From assembly GCA_902514945.1 (NCBI GenBank), contig CABXSO010000010.1, forward strand, positions 1 to 32,443: 32,443 nucleotides of DNA. The letters are read 5' to 3'. This DNA is from an uncultured Pelagibacteraceae bacterium (lineage in GTDB: Bacteria > Pseudomonadota > Alphaproteobacteria > Pelagibacterales > Pelagibacteraceae). Both the position numbers and the translations under genes were made by a program. The notes under the pieces were generated by a model. It saw nothing but the letters and a program-made list of their open reading frames with translations. It did no database searches and had not been told where the DNA came from. Of this stretch, positions 1 to 9,234 are shown in pieces (position 1 is the first letter of the stretch; every line of letters starts with the position of its first letter).

Positions 1-2
1 TG

Positions 3-2066
3 CATATTTATGTAAGACAAGATAAATACAAGGGAAAGTTGAAATCTGAAAATTGGGTAGGGAGAACTTTTCATAATGGTAAGCAAAAAGTCATATCTTC
101 AGGTACAACCGACCTTGAAGAAGCGAAAATAATTTTAGAAAAGTGGTATGATGATCTTATTTCGGGAAAATTAGAGGAAAATTTGGACAACAAAGAAAAC
201 AACATCAATAATCTTTCTGAAAGTGACATTTCAGATCCAAAGTCAATGGAAAATGAGCAGGTAATAAAAGAAAATACAAAAGACGAAACAATAGAAACAT
301 CCACTCCTAATGTTGAAGAGGAAAAAAAGAAAAAACTTTTTAATATCGATTTATCATCTTTAAAAAATTTATCATCTTTAAAAGACAAATTTTCTTTTAA
401 AGAAAAAGGGACAAATAAAGATGGCACAGAAAAGAAAAAAAGTCTTTCAAACTTTAAGAAACTATTTTCAGAAAAAATAAGTAAAGCAAACGTTGCAGGT
501 GAGGAGATAGCAGGTGTAGATATAAGCGAGGAGTCAATTAAAATAGCTCAACTAAGTAAAAAGGAATCAGATTGGATATTAGAGAAAATTTCCTTAAGAC
601 TTCTTGATAAAAATAAAACGGCAGATGGAATAATTAATTCAAAAGATTATGTATCAGATGAATTGAAACTTGCCATGGATAATTCAAAAATAGCTACCAC
701 TAATGTTGCAATTTCTATTCCAGTAACAAGTGCTATAATCAGAGTTGTAACCAGCCCCTTAATGTCTGATGAGGAGCTTCAAAAAGCAATAGAAACAGAT
801 TCGCTTTGGGAAAATTTAGTTCAACTAACAGACGATTTAAATGAGTATTCAATATTTCATCAGGTGATAAGTAGAAATAATAAAACTAATACAATGGAAA
901 TTCTTTTTGTAGCCTCAAAACTTAGTGATGTTAACTCGTACTCCTCAATAGTTAAAAAGGCTGGATTAAATCCTGTAATTATGGATGTTAAGTGTTTTAC
1001 TTTAAAGAACGCATTCGATAATACTTTAAAGATAGAAAACAAGGCAAATAATGCTTTACTTGAGATTGGAGCTGAAGATAATTATTTAATTATAGTTCAT
1101 GATAATATCCCAATTATTACAGATATTTTTTTGAGGCCCAACGAAAAAGAAATTTTATCACAACACTCCGAAAATATGAATAATACTGACACAGAGAGCG
1201 TAGTAAGACGTTATTCTATGCAGTTAAAACAAGCTTTAAGTGATTATGAGAGCAAATATACGTCAAAGATAAACAATATAAAAATTGTAAGTAATTTAAA
1301 CAATATTGAAGAATTAATTCCCTTATTTAGAAAAAATTTGCTGAATACAGGTCTTCAAGTTTTTGATCCACTGAATGAGATAAAAGTACCTGAATACAAT
1401 AAAGAAAAAACTGACATAAAAAATAGATCTATTTATACATCAGTTTTGGGGTTAGCCTACAGAAAGTTAGATGTATTCGGATACTATAAATTTGTTACAG
1501 CAGTAAAAAATATAAACCTTTTACCAAATAGAGATGCCTTAAAAAGACAAACTAAGATGAAATTTCTTTCTGGCTTTGCGGTAAAAGGTTTGGTTGGTGG
1601 TATTGCAGCTTTATATATCTTTTTGATGGGTTTCTCTTTTTTCCAAATCAATTCAAATAAAAATAAGTTAGTAAATGAAAATAATATTCAGCAAGAATTT
1701 AATCTTATTACAGCTGAGCATAAAAAAGCCAGCAAAATAGCGAATGATATGGAAAAAGCTTTAAAACTTGGATCAATGGTAAATTCAAACCAAACAATTT
1801 CTTACAGGGCCTTAGCTCAAATTACTAGAAGTGTTCCTCAGAGAGTGCAATTCACTAATTTAAATTATAATGGAACAAGTGAAATTATTATAACCGGCTT
1901 AGCTTTTTCTGATCAAGATATTATAAATTTTATATCGAATTTAAATGGCAAAGACCTTATTGATCAAGCTTCTTTAAAAGCAATGAATGTGCCTACTGGT
2001 CAAAATGATTTACAATCAGCAAATAATAAGAAAGGATTTACAATTCTTTGTAAATTGAAAATATGA
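3..2066 (+). CDS. PilM-PilN fusion type IV pilus assembly protein with N-terminal Arm/AP2-like domain (5' partial; open to the window edge)
   Basis: Frame is open upstream of the listed TTG start (reads HIYVRQDKYKGKLKSENWVGRTFHNGKQKVISSGT...). PilM-like actin fold start AGVDISEESIKIAQL; C-terminal TM plus coiled coil typical of PilN (LYIFLMGFSFFQINSNKNK...). Followed by PilO, PilP and secretin genes. Confidence 0.8.
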   Translation, partial: HIYVRQDKYKGKLKSENWVGRTFHNGKQKVISSGTTDLEEAKIILEKWYDDLISGKLEENLDNKENNINNLSESDISDPKSMENEQVIKENTKDETIETSTPNVEEEKKKKLFNIDLSSLKNLSSLKDKFSFKEKGTNKDGTEKKKSLSNFKKLFSEKISKANVAGEEIAGVDISEESIKIAQLSKKESDWILEKISLRLLDKNKTADGIINSKDYVSDELKLAMDNSKIATTNVAISIPVTSAIIRVVTSPLMSDEELQKAIETDSLWENLVQLTDDLNEYSIFHQVISRNNKTNTMEILFVASKLSDVNSYSSIVKKAGLNPVIMDVKCFTLKNAFDNTLKIENKANNALLEIGAEDNYLIIVHDNIPIITDIFLRPNEKEILSQHSENMNNTDTESVVRRYSMQLKQALSDYESKYTSKINNIKIVSNLNNIEELIPLFRKNLLNTGLQVFDPLNEIKVPEYNKEKTDIKNRSIYTSVLGLAYRKLDVFGYYKFVTAVKNINLLPNRDALKRQTKMKFLSGFAVKGLVGGIAALYIFLMGFSFFQINSNKNKLVNENNIQQEFNLITAEHKKASKIANDMEKALKLGSMVNSNQTISYRALAQITRSVPQRVQFTNLNYNGTSEIIITGLAFSDQDIINFISNLNGKDLIDQASLKAMNVPTGQNDLQSANNKKGFTILCKLKI

Positions 2067-2701
2067 ATTTAAATGAACTTAAAAATTTAGATCTTAAAAA
2101 TATTGATGTTAAAGAACTACTTGAAAAATTAAAAAACAGTGAATTATTTAAAGATAAGAAACTTCTAACAAAATTTGGGATTTATTTTGGATCTATTTTG
2201 GTTTTTTTAATTATTTATTACGCTTTTGTTAATCCTAAAGTAAATGCTCAGAAAGAAAGAATTAATTTGATGATACAAAATGAAAAACAAATTAGTGTTC
2301 TTAAACAGGAAATTATATTGCTGAAAGCAAAAATAAAAAAAATTCAACCTGAGTATGATAAAAAAAGTAAACTTTTCCATAGTCAGAAAGAAGTTGAAGG
2401 TCTTTATCAGAATATAAGTAATTTTGCTTCTTTGAACAATTTAAATATAATAAAATTAAACAAAGAAAACCCATTACCAGTTTCTCCAGGTAAAGATAAA
2501 AAAAAAGCTGCTTATTTTAAAATTCCAGTTTCTTATGAAATATCTGGAAATTATTTGGGATATTTGAAATTTAGAAGAGCACTAGCTAAATCTAATAAAG
2601 TTATAAATTTTGACAGAGAAGAGATTAAAGTTATAAAAGGTGGAGGAATTAATTCAGTTGGAACACTTTCAATAGTAGGATTGCCGGATGAATATAAATA
2701 A
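2063..2701 (+). CDS. pilO: PilO-like type IV pilus inner membrane protein
   Basis: Single N-terminal TM followed by coiled coil and a small alpha/beta domain; ATGA overlap with the PilMN ORF; operon position. Confidence 0.7.
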   Translation: MNLNELKNLDLKNIDVKELLEKLKNSELFKDKKLLTKFGIYFGSILVFLIIYYAFVNPKVNAQKERINLMIQNEKQISVLKQEIILLKAKIKKIQPEYDKKSKLFHSQKEVEGLYQNISNFASLNNLNIIKLNKENPLPVSPGKDKKKAAYFKIPVSYEISGNYLGYLKFRRALAKSNKVINFDREEIKVIKGGGINSVGTLSIVGLPDEYK

Positions 2702-3110
2702 AAAATTAATTACTTTTCTATTAACATCTTTGCTTTTTTTTAGTCCAGTCTTTGCTGAAGAAAAGAAAGAATTTGTTGAGGAGGAACTTCCTGCAGTAAA
2801 TCCTTTTTTAGGTGGTGCTACTGGAACAAGTGGTTTATCAGGAGATGATTTGAGTTCTAGTGGATTAACTACTTCATCGGATAAATCAATATCTTTAAAA
2901 AATTTAAAATTAAGTGGAGTTATAATAGGAAAGAACAAAAAATTTGCAATTTTTAATTTACCTGATGGCAGAACTGTTAGATATGAAGAGGATACAGCAA
3001 TTTCGGATGATCTGATGGTTTTAGATATATTTAATCAAGGGATTTTTATCAAAATGAATCAAGTAGAATATTCCCTTGATTTAAACAATAAGTTAACCAA
3101 GGCTGAATAA
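2688..3110 (+). CDS. PilP-like / pilus assembly periplasmic protein
   Basis: Signal peptide, low-complexity linker, small beta domain (LSGVIIGKNKKFAIFNLPDGRTVRYEEDTAI) as in PilP/GspC HR domains; located just before the secretin. Confidence 0.6.
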   Translation: MNINKKLITFLLTSLLFFSPVFAEEKKEFVEEELPAVNPFLGGATGTSGLSGDDLSSSGLTTSSDKSISLKNLKLSGVIIGKNKKFAIFNLPDGRTVRYEEDTAISDDLMVLDIFNQGIFIKMNQVEYSLDLNNKLTKAE

Positions 3111-4660
3111 TGAAACTTGAATATTTTAAGATAATATTATTTTTATTTTGTTTTTCCTTATTAACAAATTGTGCAACTCAAAAAAAATCTGTCCATGGAG
3201 ATAAACCTTTAATTGATCCTTCAAAGGTTGTTGTTGAGGGAACTAAAGAAATGAAAAAAAAAGTTGAATTTGGTCCAAAGCCATATGAAACAGAATTTGA
3301 TCCAACAGCAAATAAAAGAAAGACTATAACAACCGAACAAGTAAGAAATTATGTATCTATTTCTGATGAATATAAAAATTTGAAACAAAATATAAGTTTA
3401 AACCTAAATGGTGTTGATTTTAGAGATGCCATGGAAACACTAGCTGAAATTGGAGATATAAATATTATTATTGGGGAGGAAGTAAGCGGGACACTCACTG
3501 CTAAACTTGAAAATGTTGGTTGGGATGTAGCTTTTCAAACTTTGCTTGATATGAAAACATTAGGAGCTGATATAGATGTAGCAAGAGGAATTATCCGTAT
3601 TCATACACCTGAGAGATTAACTGCTCAAGAAACTTTGAAATCTGCAAGAGCTGAAGTCCTTAAAAAGAAAATTCAATTAGAGGATACAGTTGAACCTATT
3701 TTAGCTGATATTTTTCGATTATATTATATAAGTCCATCTGAGGCTAAAGTTACTTTAGAAAATCTCTTTAAATCTCAGGGCCCTGAGGGAACCAGTACTT
3801 TAAGTTCAATTCAAATTACAGAGGAAAGTATGACCAGATCCATTATTGTTAGAGGTAGAAAAGCAGACTTAGACGTAATCGATGCAGTATTGAAAGAAAT
3901 AGATGTTAAAACACAGCAAGTTTTAATCGAGGCATTTATAGTGACTGCAACTTCAGATTTTCAAAAAGCTTTGGGTACAAGGATTGGAGCAATGTCAAAA
4001 AGAGGCACAAGTGGGGAAACAGATTCTCAAATATTGTCTGGAACAATTGGTGGTTCAGCTACAACAGCAGCTGGCATTTCACTAGGAGCAGCAGCAGGAA
4101 CTGTGACTAACAATTCTATAACAGGTGCCACGAGTGGAATAGGAATAATTAAAACTTTTGGAACAGCGGCTCTTAAACTCGAGATAGAGGCTTTGGAATC
4201 GCTTGGAAAAACAAAAATTATTTCAAGTCCTAGTGTTTTTACTTTAAATAATCAAGAAGCTAAGATTACTCAAGGAACACAAATTGCTTATACAGTTACT
4301 GCAGATGGAACAACTTCAACAGAATTTAAGGATGCTGCCTTGTCTTTAACTGCAACTCCAAGTATTATTGGGGACGGGAATGTATTGTTAGATATTCTGG
4401 TAAACAATGATACACCTGTTGAAGTAGCAGGCTCTGATGAGCCGGGTATTACAAAAAGAGAAATTGATACAAAGCTACTTGTAAGCGATGGAGATATTGT
4501 TGTTATTGGTGGTATTAAAATAAATACTGACACAGCCTCTAACACTAAGACACCAGGATTAGGAAATGTACCAGTTGTTGGAAATTTGTTTAAAGGAAAA
4601 AATAATCAAAATAAGTTAGAAGAAATGCTTATTTTTTTAGCACCTAGAGTAATTAATTAA
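3110..4660 (+). CDS. Secretin, MshL/PilQ family lipoprotein
   Basis: Lipobox-like LLTNCATQ; STN-like and N-domains; secretin C-terminal motifs (VPVVGNLFKGKNNQNKLEEMLIFLAPRVI). Confidence 0.9.
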   Translation: MKLEYFKIILFLFCFSLLTNCATQKKSVHGDKPLIDPSKVVVEGTKEMKKKVEFGPKPYETEFDPTANKRKTITTEQVRNYVSISDEYKNLKQNISLNLNGVDFRDAMETLAEIGDINIIIGEEVSGTLTAKLENVGWDVAFQTLLDMKTLGADIDVARGIIRIHTPERLTAQETLKSARAEVLKKKIQLEDTVEPILADIFRLYYISPSEAKVTLENLFKSQGPEGTSTLSSIQITEESMTRSIIVRGRKADLDVIDAVLKEIDVKTQQVLIEAFIVTATSDFQKALGTRIGAMSKRGTSGETDSQILSGTIGGSATTAAGISLGAAAGTVTNNSITGATSGIGIIKTFGTAALKLEIEALESLGKTKIISSPSVFTLNNQEAKITQGTQIAYTVTADGTTSTEFKDAALSLTATPSIIGDGNVLLDILVNNDTPVEVAGSDEPGITKREIDTKLLVSDGDIVVIGGIKINTDTASNTKTPGLGNVPVVGNLFKGKNNQNKLEEMLIFLAPRVIN

Positions 4661-4661
4661 T

Positions 4662-6380
4662 ATGATTAGATTAGATACTACAAGCGAGCAAAGTATTATA
4701 AATATGCTAAGAGAGCACAATGCTCTAAATGGACAACAAATCAAACAAATTGAAAGTTTAAGTAAGGAGTCTGGAAAGTCTCAAATCGAAACGGCTTTTG
4801 AACTAAACATCACAAACGATACGAAAGTTGCACAGCTTTTATCAGAAAGTTTTTCGATACCATTGGCTAAACTGGATGAGATTAAAATATCAGAGGAAAT
4901 AAAAAAATATACTGAGATTAGATTTTTAAAAGAGAATTATATTATACCATTTGAAGTTGACAATAAATCTATAAAAGTTGCCATTGCTGATGCGTCTAAA
5001 TTTAGTTTAATTAAGAATATTCAAAGCTTAACGAATTTAGAACCAGAACTTTTTGCAGCCTCTATTAAACAAATATCAGATTTTATAACAAGATTAGAAC
5101 AAGGTGCTACAGTTAAACCTAAAAACCAAAAAATAGAACAAATTAAAAAGAAACAAGCTAACGTGCCTTTAGAGGTAGAGTCAGATGTTATAGCTTTTGT
5201 TGATAAAATTCTTAATAAAGCAATCAAATTAGAAACAAGTGATATCCATATTGAACCTTTTAAAGACACTGCCCATGTAAGATTTAGGATCGATGGAGTA
5301 TTAAGAGTGATGGATGAATTTTCTGATTTCTTAAATAAAGATCCTTTAAATTATAATTCTGTTGTAACCAGAATAAAAATAATAAGTAAATTAGATATTG
5401 CAGAAAGAAGAATCCCACAAGATGGTGGTTCTAATTTTAAATATGGTGATAAGGAGATGGATCTTCGTATATCAATAATGCCAACTAAAAATAACGAAAG
5501 AATAGTAATGCGTTTACTAAATAAAGAAGCTGGAGATGTGTCTCTAAATCAACTTGGCTTTGCAGATCAAGACCTAAAACTTTTAGAGGAGGCCATAAAT
5601 TCACCTCAAGGTATGGTACTAGTTACTGGTCCAACTGGAAGTGGTAAAACAACTACTCTCTACAGTATTTTAAAAACAATTAATAAACCATCTATGAATA
5701 TTTTAACTGCGGAAGATCCTGTTGAGTATGAGTTAGAGGGAGTTGGACAAGTTCAAGTAAGAGAAGATATAGGATACACTTTTGAGACAGCATTAAGATC
5801 TTTTTTAAGGCAAGACCCAGAAGTGATACTAGTTGGAGAGATAAGAGATAAAGCAACAGTTGATATTGCCCTAAAAGCTGCATTAACTGGACACTTAGTT
5901 TTTAGTACACTTCATACAAATGATGCGCCAAGCACAATTACAAGACTTCAAAACATGGGAACTCCAGATTATTTGATCTCTGCTGCATGTACTTTAGTTA
6001 TGGCTCAAAGACTGGCAAGAAAGACCTGTCAAGAATGTAGAGCGCCAGACGATAGAATTAATCCAAAAACTCTTACTTCAATTGGTTTTACTGCAGAGGA
6101 AGCATCAAGAATAAGGCCAGTAATTGGAAAAGGTTGCAGTGCATGTGCTAGTGGAGATTCAGGAGTTGGAAATGGCTATAAAGGCAGAATGGGAATTTAT
6201 GAAATCTTAAAAATTACAAAAAATATTAAAGATGCAATATTGAGACAAGCTACTACAGTTGAATTAAAACAAGTTGCGAAACAGGATAACTTTCGAACAA
6301 TGCAGGACATGGGTAAGGAATTAATTGCAACTGGTGATTTATCTTTTAGTGAATATCAAAGAATTTTAAGTTTAGAATAA
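4662..6380 (+). CDS. Type IV pilus extension / type II secretion ATPase (PilB/GspE family)
   Basis: Walker A GPTGSGKTTT, DPEVILVGEIRD Walker B, TGHLVFSTLHTNDAPS, Cys motifs CQEC / CSAC. Confidence 0.95.
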   Translation: MIRLDTTSEQSIINMLREHNALNGQQIKQIESLSKESGKSQIETAFELNITNDTKVAQLLSESFSIPLAKLDEIKISEEIKKYTEIRFLKENYIIPFEVDNKSIKVAIADASKFSLIKNIQSLTNLEPELFAASIKQISDFITRLEQGATVKPKNQKIEQIKKKQANVPLEVESDVIAFVDKILNKAIKLETSDIHIEPFKDTAHVRFRIDGVLRVMDEFSDFLNKDPLNYNSVVTRIKIISKLDIAERRIPQDGGSNFKYGDKEMDLRISIMPTKNNERIVMRLLNKEAGDVSLNQLGFADQDLKLLEEAINSPQGMVLVTGPTGSGKTTTLYSILKTINKPSMNILTAEDPVEYELEGVGQVQVREDIGYTFETALRSFLRQDPEVILVGEIRDKATVDIALKAALTGHLVFSTLHTNDAPSTITRLQNMGTPDYLISAACTLVMAQRLARKTCQECRAPDDRINPKTLTSIGFTAEEASRIRPVIGKGCSACASGDSGVGNGYKGRMGIYEILKITKNIKDAILRQATTVELKQVAKQDNFRTMQDMGKELIATGDLSFSEYQRILSLE

Positions 6381-6381
6381 T

Positions 6382-7614
6382 ATGCTTAATTTCGAATATA
6401 AAGGTATTTCTCAAGGAAAATATGTCGAAGGAGAAATTGAAGCTCTTAATAATTCTGAAGCAGCATATAAGTTAAAAGAACAAAAGGTTATTATTACTAA
6501 GCTTATACAAGCTAAAAAGAAAAAAGTAGAAAAAGTAAAAAAAAAATCTGCAGGGTTTAGCTTTAGTAAAGGTGTAAAAGCTAAAGAAATTTTAATTTTT
6601 TGCAAACAATTTTCTACAATGTTGAGATCTGGACTGCCTGTTTTAAATGCACTGAATTTACTTATTGATCAGACCACTTCTCCAAATATGAAAAAAATTA
6701 TTGAACAAATAAAAAAAGATCTGGAAGCAGGAAATGCTTTGTCTAAATGTTTTGAAAATCACCCAAAAACTTTTGACACAGTAACTGTTAACCTAATTAA
6801 AGCCGGAGAAGCTAGTGGAAAACTAGATACATTTTTAGAGAGAATAGTTATGTCTCTTGAAAAAAGAGAAAAGATTAAATCCCAGATAAAGAGTGCTTTA
6901 TTTTATCCAAGTGTTTTATTAACAGTTGCGCTTAGTGTTACAATTTTTATGTTAATAAAAGTTGTTCCAATTTTCACTGAAATGTATGAGGGGATGGGTG
7001 TTGAGATACCAGGAGCTACCGCTGCAATTATGAGTGCAAGTGCTTTTTTGAGTGGAACAGGTGGCTTTATGAGCTTGGTCATAACAATTGTTACAATAGT
7101 TTTATTTAAAGTTGGTTTGCAAAGAAGCTATCAATTTAGAAAAGCTTGGCATGCTTTTACTTTTAAAATTCCTGTATTTGGAGATTTGATAAGAAAATCT
7201 TTGTTAGCTAGAATTTCACTAGTAATGGGTAATCTTAACCAAGCGGGGGTCGATATACTTGAAAGTTTAGATATTGCTAAATCTGTAAGCACAAATACTA
7301 TAGTAACTGAAGCTTTAGAAAACATAAAAAAAGGAGTTTTTTCTGGAGAAACTCTAACAGCTTTATTTTCAAAAGAAAAAATATTTCCCCCAACCTTTAG
7401 TCAATTAATTTCAGTTGGAGAACAAACTGGAAGTTTAGACTCGATGTTTGCATCAGTTGCTCAGTACTACGAAGAGGAATTTGACACTGCTGTAAGAAAT
7501 TTATCTAGTTTGATTGAACCCATTATGATCGTATTTATGGGTTTAACTATTGGGGGTCTTATGCTTGCTTTATATTCACCAATCTTTAACGTTGGTGCAA
7601 TTATGGGTCAATAA
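6382..7614 (+). CDS. Type IV pilus inner membrane platform protein (PilC/GspF family)
   Basis: Two GspF repeats (FCKQFSTMLRSGLPVLNALNLL; LARISLVMGNLNQAGVDILESLDIAK) and C-terminal EPIMIVFMGLTIG. Confidence 0.95.
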   Translation: MLNFEYKGISQGKYVEGEIEALNNSEAAYKLKEQKVIITKLIQAKKKKVEKVKKKSAGFSFSKGVKAKEILIFCKQFSTMLRSGLPVLNALNLLIDQTTSPNMKKIIEQIKKDLEAGNALSKCFENHPKTFDTVTVNLIKAGEASGKLDTFLERIVMSLEKREKIKSQIKSALFYPSVLLTVALSVTIFMLIKVVPIFTEMYEGMGVEIPGATAAIMSASAFLSGTGGFMSLVITIVTIVLFKVGLQRSYQFRKAWHAFTFKIPVFGDLIRKSLLARISLVMGNLNQAGVDILESLDIAKSVSTNTIVTEALENIKKGVFSGETLTALFSKEKIFPPTFSQLISVGEQTGSLDSMFASVAQYYEEEFDTAVRNLSSLIEPIMIVFMGLTIGGLMLALYSPIFNVGAIMGQ

Positions 7615-7669
7615 GCTATGAAATTTATATGGTTGACAAAATAACAAATTTATTAAATAGTTAGTCTCA

Positions 7670-8134
7670 ATGAATAAAGGTTTTACACTAATTGAATTAC
7701 TTGTTGTTGTAGCTATTATAGGTATCCTTGCTGCAGTTGGTGTAACAGCATATTCTGGCTATACACAATCAGCAAACTTAAACGCTACAAAATCTATGCA
7801 TGCCAATGCTGTAAAAATAATATCAGCAGAGTCAAAACAATGTGAATTAGATCGAACTAATCATAATCCATTTGGGATTACTGGTGCTACTTGCGCAAAT
7901 TTAACAGTTGCCAATATTTTAACTGAGCTAAATAAAACTAACAAAAATCCTCATGGTGGTAATCCTTTCGTGAGTGGGACACCAACTCAAGGACAAGTCC
8001 AAGTTTCAGGGACTTCTATTGTTACATGTGCAGCTAAGAAAAATAATTCTTCGTGTCCTGCAACAGCTAATCAGAAAACTGCTGATGCAGAAAATATAAC
8101 AACAACAATAGATACCACTGGTTTCTCACTATAA
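7670..8134 (+). CDS. Type IV prepilin (class III signal)
   Basis: MNKG^FTLIELLVVVAIIGILAAVGVTAYSGY prepilin leader/TM motif; downstream of pilC. Confidence 0.95.
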   Translation: MNKGFTLIELLVVVAIIGILAAVGVTAYSGYTQSANLNATKSMHANAVKIISAESKQCELDRTNHNPFGITGATCANLTVANILTELNKTNKNPHGGNPFVSGTPTQGQVQVSGTSIVTCAAKKNNSSCPATANQKTADAENITTTIDTTGFSL

Positions 8135-8528
8135 TTTTAATAAAGCATTTTCTTTAATTGAACTATTAGTTGTAGTAGCTTTAATCGGGATTTTATCAGC
8201 TGTAGGAATTGTTTCGTATGGTGGTTATACCAAAAGTGCTAAACAAAAAAATGCTGAACTTAGCTTAAATACACTCAATCTTGGTCTTCAAGAATATAAG
8301 TCTAGTTATGGGTCTTATTATACTGGTGCTTCTACTTGTAATGCTGGTTCAAGTGCAAAAATAGTAACAAATGTATTAGATGGACAAGATAATTTAACAG
8401 ATCAAGATTTTCAATTTTGTATTAGTTCAAGTGGTTCAAATTACACAATAACTGCAAAAAACCCTAGTACAGGATGTGAGATTTCATTAAATCAAACTTT
8501 AAAAGCCACTAGAAATAATAGCTGTTAA
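8133..8528 (+). CDS. Second prepilin, start codon unresolved (absent from the supplied ORF track)
   Basis: Frame open from after TAG at 8109 to TAA at 8526-8528: ..NFNKAFSLIELLVVVALIGILSAVGIVSYGGYTKSAKQKNAELSLNTLNLGLQEYKSSYGSYYTGASTCNAG...KATRNNSC*. No in-frame ATG/GTG/TTG before the leader (only ATA 8112 and CTG 8118). 8133 is a nominal coordinate. Confidence 0.8.
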   Translation, partial: NFNKAFSLIELLVVVALIGILSAVGIVSYGGYTKSAKQKNAELSLNTLNLGLQEYKSSYGSYYTGASTCNAGSSAKIVTNVLDGQDNLTDQDFQFCISSSGSNYTITAKNPSTGCEISLNQTLKATRNNSC

Positions 8529-8538
8529 ATTTAACGTT

Positions 8539-9234
8539 GTGAAAAAATTTTTAATATTCACAATTTGCTTAATCATATCTTCATTTATTTTTGCAATTTT
8601 ATTTAGGGATTTAATAGTAAAAAAGACATTTGAAGGAATTTTATCTAATAATTTAAATAGAGTTGTTAAGATCGGTAGTTTTGATGTTGGATATCTAAGT
8701 GGTGAGGTCAATTTAGAGAAAATTGAGATTAATAATAAAGATTTTCCAGGCAAGCTTTTAATTGTTGATAAAGCATTTGCTCAATTAGATGCAATGTCAT
8801 TTTATGAAGACACCATTAAAATTGATAATATTTTGTTAGACGGTATTAATGTAAATTATTTTACTAACATCAATAAAAGAGTAAATAACAATTTTAATTC
8901 ACTAAAAAAAACCCTTGAAAATAATAATAGACAAGCCACAAAACCAGATTCAAAAAAGTTTTTAATTAAACAACTTAATATCAAAAATATTCAGGTTTCA
9001 GCTACTTCATTAGAATTAAATCTTACACAAAAGGTAGTTTTAAACGATATGAAATTTACAAATTTAGGTAATGCTAAGGGTAGTAAAAACTATAACATTT
9101 TAGTAAGAGAGATAATAGAAATTGCAAATAAAGAAATTAAAGAGAAAATTGTGGCAGGTGCTGTTGACGAGGAATTAATAAAGGATAAAATTAAAGAACA
9201 ACTTAAGAAAAAGTTTAAAAAATTATTAAAATGA
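8539..9234 (+). CDS. AsmA-like single-pass membrane/periplasmic protein
   Basis: GTG start; N-terminal TM then AsmA/DUF748-like pattern (KIGSFDVGYLSGEVNLEKIEINN...LLIVDKAFAQLDAMSFYEDTIKIDNILLDGINV). Confidence 0.55.
   Translation: MKKFLIFTICLIISSFIFAILFRDLIVKKTFEGILSNNLNRVVKIGSFDVGYLSGEVNLEKIEINNKDFPGKLLIVDKAFAQLDAMSFYEDTIKIDNILLDGINVNYFTNINKRVNNNFNSLKKTLENNNRQATKPDSKKFLIKQLNIKNIQVSATSLELNLTQKVVLNDMKFTNLGNAKGSKNYNILVREIIEIANKEIKEKIVAGAVDEELIKDKIKEQLKKKFKKLLK

Noticed and set aside
71-427. Minus-strand 118-aa ORF opposite the PilM N-terminus (and similar antisense ORFs at 860-1042, 2669-2938, 4288-4545, 5021-5269, 15434-15772, 18874-19125, etc.)
   Set aside because: Low-complexity Phe/Ser/Leu-rich translations lying entirely or almost entirely antisense to well-supported genes; typical shadow ORFs of AT-rich coding DNA.
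7629-7664. TTGACA (7633-7638) before pilin 1 as a promoter, and tiny ORFs such as MVDKITNLLNS
   Set aside because: No acceptable -10 at 16-18 nt spacing; the gap after pilC is only 55 nt, so read-through is equally likely.
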